Source: Guillardia theta CCMP2712
Lineage: Eukaryota; Cryptophyceae; Pyrenomonadales; Geminigeraceae
DNA length: 39,178 nt
Direction: 5' to 3'
NCBI RefSeq assembly: GCF_000315625.1
Contig: NW_005434671.1
Coordinates: 776,878 to 816,055, forward strand
Position 1 is the first letter of the stretch, and each line of letters opens with the position of its first letter. Shown here piece by piece: positions 9,901 through 20,200 of the stretch. The notes beneath the pieces are model-generated. The model saw nothing but the letters and a program-made list of their open reading frames with translations, had not been told where the DNA came from and ran no database searches. A program made the position numbers and the translations under genes.

Positions 9901-11332
9901 CTTTGACGACCTACTGTGGAAGGGGAACAACCTGACTCTGATGGGACCCAACGTGACCTGCCGTCTCCTCCTGGTCTGTTCCTCTCACCCTCTTGCTGCA
10001 GAACGAGTTCTTGGGGACTGTGTTTGAGGACGGGGAGTTCGAGAAGAATGCGCAGAGGGGAGGGCCGATCTCGGACAGCATCACCATCTCCCAGGAGAAG
10101 ATGCTGGAGATGACGGCAGACCGCGAGTTCAACTTCAAGCTCAAAAGCCAGCCGGTGAGCCTTCCTCGATCCTGCTAAAGATTCAGTTGCTGACTGCGAA
10201 GCTTCAAGGGGAGGGATGGGGAGATCCGCTTCCGCTACATGAAGCTTTCCTTCGCCCCCTCCACATTCTTCTCCTCCAAGTTCGCTACCGACGAGTTCTT
10301 CTACAGTGAGGCAGACACCACCGTCGCCCAGTATAAGGAGCTCAACGTAACGTTCCAGCTGCCTCAGAAGGCCCAGCAGGCGCCCACGAGCGACGGGGTC
10401 TTGTCCCTCATCGTAGATGGCTACCTGGAGGAAGGCTTCCTAACCCTCTCCTACAACAATACGGTGAAGAAGCTCTTCGACGGGTGGGTGTGGGGGCAGG
10501 GGGTGAGGAGGTACGCCCTTTCGGAGCCTGCAGACATCGGTGTCCAGTGCGACAACTCCAACTTCTGCAGCCCCAACTCCTTCGTGGACGTCAGGCAGAC
10601 CCGCTCGCCCCGCCACACAACAGCAGTGCGCATCGACCGACAGGACCTGCTGAGCATGTCCAGCGACCGCCAGGCGAATTTCATCTTCCGCGTGCTCAAC
10701 ACTCCTCGGGCGAAGCTCAGCCCGGTCATGCTCTCCTACTCTCTTCTCAGCTGCTACCTGCGCACCCTCACGGCCAGGGACGGTCAGATCTTCGGGGCCC
10801 GTCTCAGTCGCCCCTCCCAGTCTCTCATCGAGTTCCCAGGAGCCTTCCCAGCTGCGGCAGCAGACGGCTTCCTGTGGCTCCATGCAGAGATCCAGTACCA
10901 TGTGCAGCACGTGCGGGATACGCAGGGGCTGCCGGATCAAGCTCCGAGGGTCCTCAGAACCTCGACGGGAGCGTTCTACGAGGAAGCGCTCAACGACGTG
11001 AGGGACCCCCGAGGAGACTTGCCGGCAGAGGCCCACAACCTTCCCTTCCTCTCCGCCATCAGCGTGCATGCCGGTAAGAGAGGCATAAGGGGCGGGGGGA
11101 GGAGGAGGAGCTGACGGGCCTGGCAGGGGACATGGGGGAGAAGATTGGCCTCCTCTTCAACGATGACTACGCCCAGTACGACTCCAGCAAGGGCTTCGTG
11201 GACAACGTGCGGGTCCCCAAGAGGATCCTGGACCAGCTAATGCAGTCAAAGTCGCTCTCCTTCACCCTGGTGGTTCCGCCAGGCATAGGAGGCGTGCGAG
11301 TATTCACGGCAGTGATTGCGTATGCGATATGA
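6980..11332 (+). CDS. Secreted laminin-IV domain protein with glycine-rich repeats, 1292 aa
   Basis: Ten exons: 6980-8762, 8831-9240, 9299-9389, 9439-9556, 9596-9651, 9699-9807, 9865-9952, 10002-10154, 10209-11073, 11127-11332. They sum to 3879 nt with consistent phases. Residues 1-22 form a signal peptide. About residues 67-197 match the laminin IV (laminin B) domain: WYFETPRGWLEGDKA, an NGTL strand, DYDVVLV, a LNEKSGW segment and a hydrophobic FIFCLNNLVGIQIR strand. Residues about 307-540 hold five or more copies of a module with a VxSVxVxxxGSGY core (VSVIKSGSGYSSLP, HVLVKDGGSGYSGS). The remaining 700 residues have no recognised domain, carry several N-glycosylation sites and look beta-rich. 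Laminin IV is best known from animal basement-membrane proteins; its role here is unknown, probably matrix or cell surface. No C-terminal membrane segment is visible. Confidence 0.87.
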
Positions 11333-11382
11333 TCAGGGAAAGTAAGAGAAGCAGCAGCAGCACTTCACACACTCGCTTCGTT

Positions 11383-12369
11383 TCATGTAGTCCGAGGGAT
11401 CAGGTGTTGGAACTTCTCCCACCTCTCAGGCACAAACCTGTCCTCCTCCTCGTCCGACTCCACGCTTGTATGATGGCTTCCTCCTCCTCCTCCTTCTCCT
11501 CCTCCTCCTCCTATGTCAAAGGAGTGGCCGAGCTCGCTGTCCTCATCCACCGACCCCATGTTCTGAATCACCTTCGTCACAAGCTTCGCTTGCTTCAGCA
11601 GCTTCACACTGTTCCTCTGCGGTATCCAGGCATAGAGAGCCTCCTCGTCGTCTTCCACCTCCTCCCTTTTGCTTCCAGGAGGTGTGAGGAAACCTTCATG
11701 CTTCCCTTCCTCAACCTCCACCGGTTCCTCTTCCTCCTTCGAGCAGCTCGCCTCTTGTTCTGGTTCGACGGAAGCAGGAGGAGGCGCGTGTGGTGGAGGC
11801 AGCACCTCTGTCGTTGTTTTCCTCGTTCCCCCTGCAAGAAAACGTCAGCAGGAAACAACTTCGCTCCTCCCCTCACCTCGAGCCACGGGTTTCCCTTTCC
11901 TCTCCTTGAGCACCTGCATTGCTGCTGCCGTCACTCGCCGCGGCGGCCATTCCTCCTTCTCCTCCTGCTGCTGCCGCAGCGCGTGGATCAGCTTCCAGCT
12001 GCTCGAGGTCAGCAAGGCTCCTAGCAGGCGACCGTTGACTCACCTGGCCTCGTCGAGCCTCGAGAACTCATCATGGCCCGGTAGCCTCGGCATGCACTCA
12101 GCCTGTCCCCCCTCCTCCCTCCTCCTCTTCTCCTCCTCCCTCTTCCCCGTGGCTGGCTGGATCACCGGCCCATACCATCCCGATTGCCCAGAGCAGACTT
12201 TCTGTGCGCTCGTTTGCTCCCCGAATGCCCAGGATACTATCGTGTCCTTGACGCTCTCGATCTTCACCCGCCAAACCTCGCTCTCTGGCGGTTCGTCTTC
12301 GCTCACCATGGTGGGCACATGGGCTTCTGCCTTGCTGAAGGGCTCGAGGAGAGAGGAGAGGTTCCACAT
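11383..12369 (-). CDS. Unrecognised acidic protein, 298 aa
   Basis: Three exons (12369-12044, 11998-11877, 11831-11383) sum to 897 nt in phase. The N-terminal part has a folded-looking segment (VWRVKIESVKDTIVSWAFG, then SGWYGPVIQPATG). A charged helical segment follows (ALRQQQEEKEEWPPRR), then a Pro- and Glu-rich region (SCSKEEEEPVEVEE), a segment ALYAWIPQRNSVKLLK, a glycine run and an acidic end (SDEEEDRFVPERW). There is no signal peptide. I do not recognise a family. The glycine run is encoded by a GGA-type triplet repeat and may vary in length. It ends only 50 bp from the stop of the convergent laminin-IV gene. The start could have a 5' untranslated intron, since an acceptor-like site precedes the ATG. 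Confidence 0.7.
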
Positions 12370-12997
12370 CCTCGGCTGGAGGGTGGAGAAAGGAAAGAGT
12401 GAGAGGGTTCGAAGAGCACAGAAGGAGGTATGAGGGGGAGGGAGGAGGTTGGAGAGGAGGAGAGAAGAAGTAGCAAGAAGAGTGGAAGAGGAAGACAGGA
12501 GGAAGGAAGAAGACAGGAGGACGCGAGAGGAGCGACGGGGTGCTAGGAGGGTGTAAGGGCTGGTGTGCAGGTGAGGGGGCAGGCAGGCGTGTAGGTCCAG
12601 AACGGAAATTGACCGACGGTAAGGGGAGACTAACTTTTAATCAGGGGAAAACGAAATGCGAAAATCAGAGAAGAGAACGAACGAGATCACAAGGGAACAG
12701 TTACAAGCACAGCAAGGTTGCACAACAAGTTTAAGAGCAGCCAGTGACTGTTGTGCTACAAGTTGTCAGAAAGCTTGTACCACAGTCTGAAAGAACACAT
12801 TCTGGATCCCAGTTGAAGGGATGTATTCTACTGAAGGTAAAGGTGATATGATGAGAACATTCAAGTGATGGGTAGACGACGACGACTTTCTATGGACAGG
12901 AAGGAGCAAATGCCTTGTAGCATGCTGTATACATGATAGCAAGAACTGCAAACATGACTAGATTGCAACATGGTAGCAGATTGCTTCGTACTGGCAC
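12370..12997. other. Intergenic, purine-rich then AT-richer
   Basis: The region lies between two leftward genes. Bases 12420-12540 are purine-rich GGA/GAAG simple sequence just upstream of the acidic-protein gene, where its promoter is expected. The rest is mixed sequence with no supported gene or RNA. Confidence 0.5.
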
Positions 12998-14406
12998 TCA
13001 GTCTCCTCGCTCCCTCCGCATCCAGTCCATGATGAGTGAGTGCGCTACGGCTGCTCGTCCGGGGATGCTCAACTTGTGTGCGGAAAGCCCGCTCTCGATG
13101 TCCTCCCGCGAGAACCATTTCACTGACACGAAGATTCAAATGTGAGAGCTGGGGAGGGCGAGAGTGGGAGGAGGAGGAGGAGGAGGAGGAGGAGGAGGAG
13201 GGTGGGGGGGGATTGGGGTGGTGGTCGTGTTCGTGGTGGTGGTGGTGGTGGTGGTGGAGGAGGAGGAGGAGGACTCACCGTCGTCCATCTCGTTCTCGTC
13301 GACGTCGATCGCTGGAAGTTTCCCGTCCGCAACCTCCATGGCCCTCGCAGTGAAAGCGATCATGAGCGATCGCTGCCGGCATGTCAGCAAGGGACAGGCC
13401 ACGTCACCACAAGCGGCTCTACCGGGAACGGCCAACTCTGACTGGAGAAGAAGCGGATCGACTGAGGGTCGACCCTCACGCCCGACTCTTCCCACACCTC
13501 TCGCACCACCGTTTCCTCAAGGCTCTCCCCTACCTCGGTGAAGCCTGCCAGCACGCTGTACCTCCCTGTTGGCCAGACTGCCTTCCTCCCGAGCAGCGCA
13601 TGCTTGCCACAGGAGCTGCTTACCAGGACGATGACTGAGGGATCGATCCGAGGGTAGAACCCGCTCTTGCACTCCGAGCATCGACGCATGCTTCCAGCCT
13701 TGTCTGGTCGAACTTTTCCGCTGCCACAGTTCGAGCAGAAGGAGACGCTTCGATGCCAAACTGAGAGGCCGCGGGCTGTGGCTAACAAGCCAGCATCCTC
13801 GTCTCTCTCAAGAAGGCCCCCAGCTGTTCTCAGCTGCTCGAAGTAGCTACCTTCGGGTGCCGCGATGCCCTCCGGCTCCAGGGTGCTCACGTCCAAGGCG
13901 AAGTAGCGGATGTTCTCCAGATCGCCAATGTACATCTTGACAACATCATCGTTCATGGCGAGAGACTTCACGTCCCCGAAGTTCAAGAAGACGGGCTCAA
14001 AGAAGTCTTCGATCTCACTTTGCTTCCTGAAGAGGTTCTTTCCTCTCCAGACGAGGATAAAGCGTGAATTCGGCTCCATCATGGAGTTTCTGAAGCTCTC
14101 TTCGTCAGACAATCTCTCACGAGATTCTCTCTGAAGAGAGGGGCACGAATAGTAATTCGGCCACACTGGCTGTGCCGAGGGCGCATGGCTGAGTTTCCTT
14201 GCAGTGGGTTCGAATGTGGAACGCTTCTCGCGGTAATCTTCGAAATTGTAGCCTGCATCTTTCATCGACATCTGACGGATAGATGGCATGCTATCACGTG
14301 TCATCACTCTAAACGCCGGCGAGTAGATAGAAAACGATAGTGCCTGCTGTAGCCAACCCACCGCCAGCGCATGCCCATACAGAGTTCCAAGAATCCGCTT
14401 GGACAT
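12998..14406 (-). CDS. NADH pyrophosphatase, NudC/NUDT12-type Nudix hydrolase, 400 aa
   Basis: Three exons (14406-13423, 13372-13279, 13122-12998) sum to 1203 nt. The protein shows the full NudC signature: a zinc ribbon with C224, C227, C243 and C246 (CSNCG and CSECK), a Nudix box at 288-310 fitting G-x5-E-x7-REVWEESGV, and the NADH-specific SQSWPFP motif at 322-328, completed across the first intron to WPFPRSLMIAF. This family cleaves NAD(H), and in other members removes NAD caps from RNA, releasing NMN(H) and AMP. It is longer than bacterial NudC (about 257 aa) and lacks the ankyrin repeats of animal NUDT12. The N-terminal 35 residues could be a targeting leader. The C-terminus RRERGD is not a peroxisomal SKL signal. 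It is divergent from VPS45. Confidence 0.93.
13167..13276. repeat. GGA and GGT triplet repeats in intron
   Basis: Runs of GGA (about 13169-13202) and GGT (about 13231-13257) fill most of the 156-nt second intron of the leftward Nudix gene. They translate as poly-Pro or poly-Thr in false frames and are not coding. Confidence 0.85.
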
Positions 14407-14956
14407 GTTTGCGGGCCCTCAAACTCACGAGGTAGTGGGGGAAGGCTTGTCCTCCTGTGATCTGACAGGGATTCGATGCCTCTGCTCTTCCTCCCCTTCT
14501 CCTCTTCCTCTCTGCTCTCCTCCCCTTCTTCTCTCCCTCTCTTCCTTCCCCCCTCCTGCCCTCCCTTTCTTCCCTCTCGTACAGCACCCTGCGAGCTCCT
14601 TGGGAGCCGGAAAAGTGATATACATAATTCTATATAATTATTGATGATTATATATATTCTGTGACCGTTATAAAAGACAGAAACACCTTCAGTTATATTT
14701 GACGTTACGAATACTGAATTGGGCCGTTTCATTTTCCGTTGCTGCTGCCGAAGGATGTTTCCTCTCCATGCAGTGGGGCAGGGCACGGGAGCGGGGGAGG
14801 GGAAGAGAGGGCGGAGAGAGGGAGCATGAAGACCTTCAGAGCACCCTACATGTGCAGACAAGTCTTTGATGCAGCTGAGAGGAGAAAGAGGTTTGCCCCC
14901 GTAGCAGGAGAACTGCCCTTGTAAACCAGAGCTAAGGCTTCCCCCTGCGGGCAGCC
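14407..14956. promoter_or_regulatory. Divergent promoter region, Nudix gene and VPS45
   Basis: The 550 bp hold a CT-rich tract (about 14480-14580), then an AT-rich patch with TATATATA and TATAAAAG at 14669-14676 on the plus strand. The TATA-like box lies about 280 bp before the VPS45 ATG, far for a direct TATA unless there is a long 5' leader. No coding exon is supported. Confidence 0.45.
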
Positions 14957-16822
14957 ATGGATGTGATACATGCCGTGCAGCAATATGTCTCGAGGATGAC
15001 AGAAGGGGTCGGAGGGATGAAGGCTCTGCTTCTGGATAAAGAGACTACAGCCATTGTAAGCATGGTCATCAGCAGGTCACAGGTACTCGAAAAAGAGGTG
15101 TTCCTTTTCCAGCGCCTCGATGCCGGCGGGAGGGGACGAATGCTGCACCTGAAAGCATTGGTGTTCCTGCGGCCAACCCGAGAGAACATCGAACTTCTGG
15201 CAAAGGAACTTTTGCAGCCCATGTTCGGAGAATACCACCTGTTCTTCAGCAACGTGTTGAGCAACGATGCCGTCAGGACGCTTGCACAGGCTGACACCTA
15301 CGAGGTGGTGAAGCAAGTGCGCGAGCTGTATGCGGACTTTTACTCGCTTTCGCCCTCATGCTTTTCTCTGAACCTCCCCCCGAATTCGGCATTGTCGACT
15401 CCCCTCGCGGACAGAACGCGGGATGGTATCTTTGCGCTCCTCCTCGCGCTGAAGAAGAAGCCGGCGATTCGCTACCAGGCATCCTCTCGTGATGCCGAGC
15501 ACATTGCTGCCTTGCTGAGCCAGCACCTGGATCAGCAGCAGGATACGCTGGATTTCGGGAGGAATGAAGACATGCCGCCATTACTGCTGATTCTTGACCG
15601 AACCGACGATCCGTTGACCCCTTTGCTGAATCAGTGGACGTACCAGGCGATGGTGCATGAACTCCTGGGGATTCGCAATAACCTGGTTGAAGTACCGCGA
15701 GCTGCTGGCAGTGATGCAGATCCAACCAGCATTGTGCTCTCTGCGGTCAGCGATGATTTCTTCAAGGAAAATATGCACACAGATTACGGCGCGATGAATG
15801 ACGCTGTGCAAGCGAAGCTTGAGGAGTTGAAGAGGAATAATCCTCAGTTCGCTCAAATGTGGCAGGGAAACAATGCTAAACTTGGAACAATCGCTGAGAT
15901 GCAGCGAATAATAGAGAAATACCCTGAGATGAGCAAGATGAAAGACAATATCAGCAAGCACGTGAATCTCCTGCATACTCTAGCGAAAATGGTGGATCAA
16001 TATAATCTTCTCGAAGTGTCGGAGATTGAACAGCAGCTTGCAGCAGTTCAAGATCATAAATCGGCTCACAAGCAAGTCATGGAAATGCTGGGAAACAGCA
16101 ACGTACGTCAAATTGACAAGCTACGGCTAGTGCTGCTGTATGCTCTGAGATACCAGAAGGAGGGTGGCGAGAAGGGATACATTCAGCAGCTGGCAAGGAT
16201 GTTGCCAGCCGAGAAAGTAGCAGGTGCTTACATATCGCAAGGTGGCGCAGAGGAGTTGATGCCCACGTACCAAAAGTTTCCGGAGATTCTCCTCCGGGAG
16301 TGCGGAGCAGGCGCTCGAACGCCGCAATCGGATCTCTTCAACCGCGGGGTCAACGCTGTGGTGTCCCAGGGGTTCAAAAGCATCACAAACAACGCAGGCT
16401 CGGACAACGCATACATGCTGCATCAGCCTCTACTTGAGAAGATCCTGAAATCAGTGGAGAAAGGAAGACTTCCGGAGGACAAGTACCCTTTTCGTCCGTG
16501 CTCAACGTACAAGGAGGCAGTAGACGCCATGCGAGCCTTCAAACGAGGGCCTTCGGAGCTCATTGTGTACATCGTTGGAGGTGAGATGCAACTTAGTTCA
16601 CATTCACCGTTGATATGTTTGCAGGAGCCACCTACGCTGAATCTCGTGTGGTTTCCAAGTTCAACGACGAGAACAGGTTGTCACTGTTTACTTCGATCCA
16701 CAGAAATCTGAGCTGCCTGTAGGCACTGTCGCGTCATCTTGGGAGGCTCCTGCTTCCTCAGCACACATTCGTTCCTCGAGAGCATCGCTGCGAGGGCTGC
16801 TTCAACTCTTCCGCATCAGTGA
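14957..16822 (+). CDS. VPS45: VPS45, Sec1/Munc18-family vesicle fusion regulator, 591 aa
   Basis: Three exons (14957-16580, 16625-16676, 16723-16822) sum to 1776 nt. The start MDVIHAVQQY..GMKALLLDKETT is almost the canonical VPS45 N-terminus. Other family hallmarks are EVFLFQRLD, LLILDRTDDPLTPLLNQWTY, the long helical region KMKDNISKHVNLLHTLA, and the C-terminal RVILGGSCFLSTHSFLES, which is recovered only if the second intron (16677-16722, donor GTTGTC) is removed. SM proteins bind syntaxins and promote SNARE assembly; VPS45 acts on Tlg2/syntaxin-16 and syntaxin-7-like SNAREs at the trans-Golgi and endosomes. Length matches the human protein (about 570). Skipping the second splice would end the protein early at a TAG just before the acceptor. 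Confidence 0.95.
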
Positions 16823-17236
16823 GTAGCCGGCTGTGGGAACGACGTGTACATTACACAGATTCTCTCCTACTCTTTTCCACCTTAGGAGTAGAATAATGAA
16901 ATCTTTGCAAGCATATCAATCATCACCTCAGCCTGACTCTTGGCCGCACTGTACTACCGCCGGGCCGGGCGCTGCCGCCCCCGGCCCGCCGGGCCGGACG
17001 GCCGGGACCGGGCCGGCCGGGCTGACTGGCTCATAACAAGGCAGGTGGAGTTTGTGGAGCGTACGACAGCGAAAAATGGGCAGCGAGAGGAGGTGGAAGG
17101 AGGAGGGCGGGTTGAGGGGATAGAGGAGGGAGAGAAAGAGATGCGATCTAGACAGCCGATCGATGATGATGATGATGATGAGCGTCCGAGATGAGGGATA
17201 AGAAATGTTGACATGGCAACGAGGAGGAGCTGAAAA
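16823..17236. other. Intergenic with a GC-rich palindromic island
   Basis: Between VPS45 and the fusion gene lies GTACTACCG at 16951, followed by about 80 bp of almost pure G and C made of interleaved GGGCCGG and CCGGCC words. Then comes a purine-rich block and a GAT triplet repeat at 17161-17181. There is no supported gene. The island resembles those at 25978-26100 and 35841-36190. Confidence 0.6.
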
Positions 17237-20200
17237 ATGTGGAGCATGCATGTACTAATGGCTTATCGGGATCACTGGTCCGGAGAGGCTGAAGAAACGA
17301 GGAGAACAAGATCTCCATCGGTGATCACATGCATTCTGATCTTGAACATGTTGGCGCAAGCGGGAACAGCAGACAGCTCCGATGGATTGTGCTCTTTCGA
17401 GCAGAGGATCGACGGGATGCACTGTGATGGCCTGAAGATCGACGGAAGCATTTTGACATCTCGCGCTTGCACTGAATCATGCTGTATGGACAAGGACTGT
17501 CAGATCTGGCAGTATCACTCGGAAAAGGGCTGCTGGAAAGGAAGTCAGGCAGCTCCTGCTTGCACAGCCAGTGACGAGCGATGGCTCGGGGAGAAGGTTC
17601 GAAACCGAGTACCCCCTCAGCGACCGTCAGGGGAGTCCAGCCGAATATTGCAATGGCGACGGCGGAAAGGGATTGTAAAGAATTGCTGTCCTGGAAGATG
17701 GTGCTGCCCCGGGGGATCTGGGTGCTGTCCTCCTCGCATGCTTGCGATCGCGAACTCCGAGCAATTCGCTGCTATGGATTTGACTGCCCGTTCTAAACCT
17801 TTTCAAGAAAGCATTACGCTCTTAGCAGAAGAGGTCCAAGAGGGTTTGATTCGTTTTTGTATCGCTTTCGATGTCTTCATCAAGCCTTTGCATACCACCA
17901 TTCGAGTAGACAAGCAAAGTAAAATCATGGCTCTGGTGAAATCGTCATGCCGTGAGTTAGATCGGATCAGGGGCCAGGAGAATAATTCAAACTGCTTCCA
18001 AGAGATTGTATACGACATTGTTCAAAGTGGTGTAGATTACTTCTTGAACGCGTCATATCCTGGTATTCTATTCGCTCATGGCCTTGAGAGCGATGCTGCA
18101 GTGGACCGGTGCAGCGCTACTAGACTCACTGTTTCTTCATGGAATCAGGTCAATTCTTTCAACGTGAGCAGATGTCGTCCGTCACACCATAATGCATTTC
18201 GCTGGTTGACGACTAGAGGTTACGACATCATCACGATGGCTTCACGTCATTCAAGGGGACAGGCAAGGGAATCTTTAACGATTCCCCAAACTGAAGACTT
18301 GATGCAGGTGGTTGTTAGCGATCAATATCGATTCATCTTCATCCAAGTGCCCAAGGCAGCTTCAACAACTGTGCGAGTTTTGCTTTGGAATTACGGGGGG
18401 AAAGATGCTGAGGTGAGAAAATTCTATATATTTTCACAGTTGTAACCCATCCCAACATTTCAGACTTATGACAAACTCCCTCTGCACAAGAAACTTACAT
18501 ATTTCACCTTCGCCTTTGTGCGTGATCCTGTTAGCCGCTTCATCTCTGCATATGATGAGGTCAAGTTGGAATGGACATTATCCCAAGCTCACTTGTTTTG
18601 GCAGATTTGCCTGAAACTTCATGACTCTTGCTCTTTCTACGACAGGATATCGTCTAAAGGGCTAAAAGCATTTCTCAACTACACAATTCAAAATCCATGC
18701 TGGGATGAGCATGTATGCGAGCAAATGTCGTTCTTGCAAGGCTTTTTACGAATCGATATGATTGCTGATATCTCGAATCTTTCAACGGTATACATTTGCA
18801 AGTTCTGTCTCTGCTTCGTCGTGACCTTCGTCTCAGGCATTGACTTACATCTCATCCCGGCTTGGTTTTGAGCCTCCAGTCTCGCCCGATATGATTGAAA
18901 AGAAGAATGAAGGCTTTTCCTTCGCTCATCAGTCACCAGATGAAAAGACAGCTCGCAAGATCCGATCGCTTTTCAGCTCCGATTATGAATGTTTGAATTT
19001 TTCAACTGGAGTGAGTGAAGTGCAAAATTCGGATGGGTCCTGTGATGAAGACGCAGACTACAATGAACATCTTGTGCCCTATGCTCATTTCTGGAATGAG
19101 GGGGAGTATTATTTCCACTCGGCGACGGAAGATAACAGTGAATTCATCAAATCCCTTACCGAGTCCTTGGAATCAGTCATTTCCTCACAAAGTTTCTCTG
19201 CCAACGATTCAAGGGTAGCAACACTACCCACGCTAGAGTCAAGAATTCCTGATGTTGGGCAAGATCCTTGCATCTCTGAAAGCCGGGGAAGTTTGGCAGC
19301 TTCTGTTGAGTTGGTCAGCAGCTGTGTCAACCACTTTTTTTCGAGAAGTGTTACGGCCTTGCAAGACAGATCGGATTGCAAGAAACTTTCTGAACCCTAC
19401 ACAAGCATTATTCCTCCTCGAATTTGGCGCCTTTTTTCGATGAAATCAATTTGTAACTGTAATTCTACAGAGCTTACGAACGGATGCCGGCAGGCGAGGG
19501 AGAGAATTGTTGACGAAGTTTCTTCGTCTTCGCTGTGGTTACATGATTGGTCGGTTAGAGCAATCCTGCTATCAAAGCTCTGGAGCCCCGAGGTCAGCTT
19601 AGAGAAAAATGTGAAGAGGAGAAGCAGCCATCTTCCTCCTGGATTCGTGCTGCTAGTTATTCCTCGTTGCCACGGAAACCTGACTGAAGACACAAAGCGT
19701 CAACCTTTGTTTGTCGTCACAAAGGAGCAACGGATCGAAGAAAGGCTCCCACCGGCACTCCCTGCGGCTTGTTACACGTCTGTTGAGGTAACAGCCAATA
19801 CAACGGGCAATACTACAGACGAAGTGACTGACTCCTTTCCAGCATGCCAAGAGGGACTTGCTACGCGAGAGAATCGAATGTTCGCTTTGCTTAAGCGTGG
19901 CTCACGTTCGTCTCCTCCGCTTTATGCTCATCGCCCAGCAGGTGCGAGTAAAGGTGTCAGAATTCTTGTCATTGTGACTTGCAGGCTCGAGAAAATTCTG
20001 CAGAAGGAGGGAGACTTGATACCGCGATCGTTGTCAGCGAGGACACAGAGATTTTGAGGATAGTCAGTGAAAAATCGATGTGTTTTCTGTTTGTTTGCTA
20101 ACAGTATTTCATCAAGATCGATACCGAGGAGATGAGCTCCATGTTTCCTACTTGGCATTTGAGAAGATATAGGACATATGACGAGGAGACAGAAGAGGAG

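Noticed and set aside
10440-11069. Minus-strand open frame of 209 codons
   Set aside because: It is a shadow of the 10209-11073 exon; high GC in third positions opens the opposite strand.
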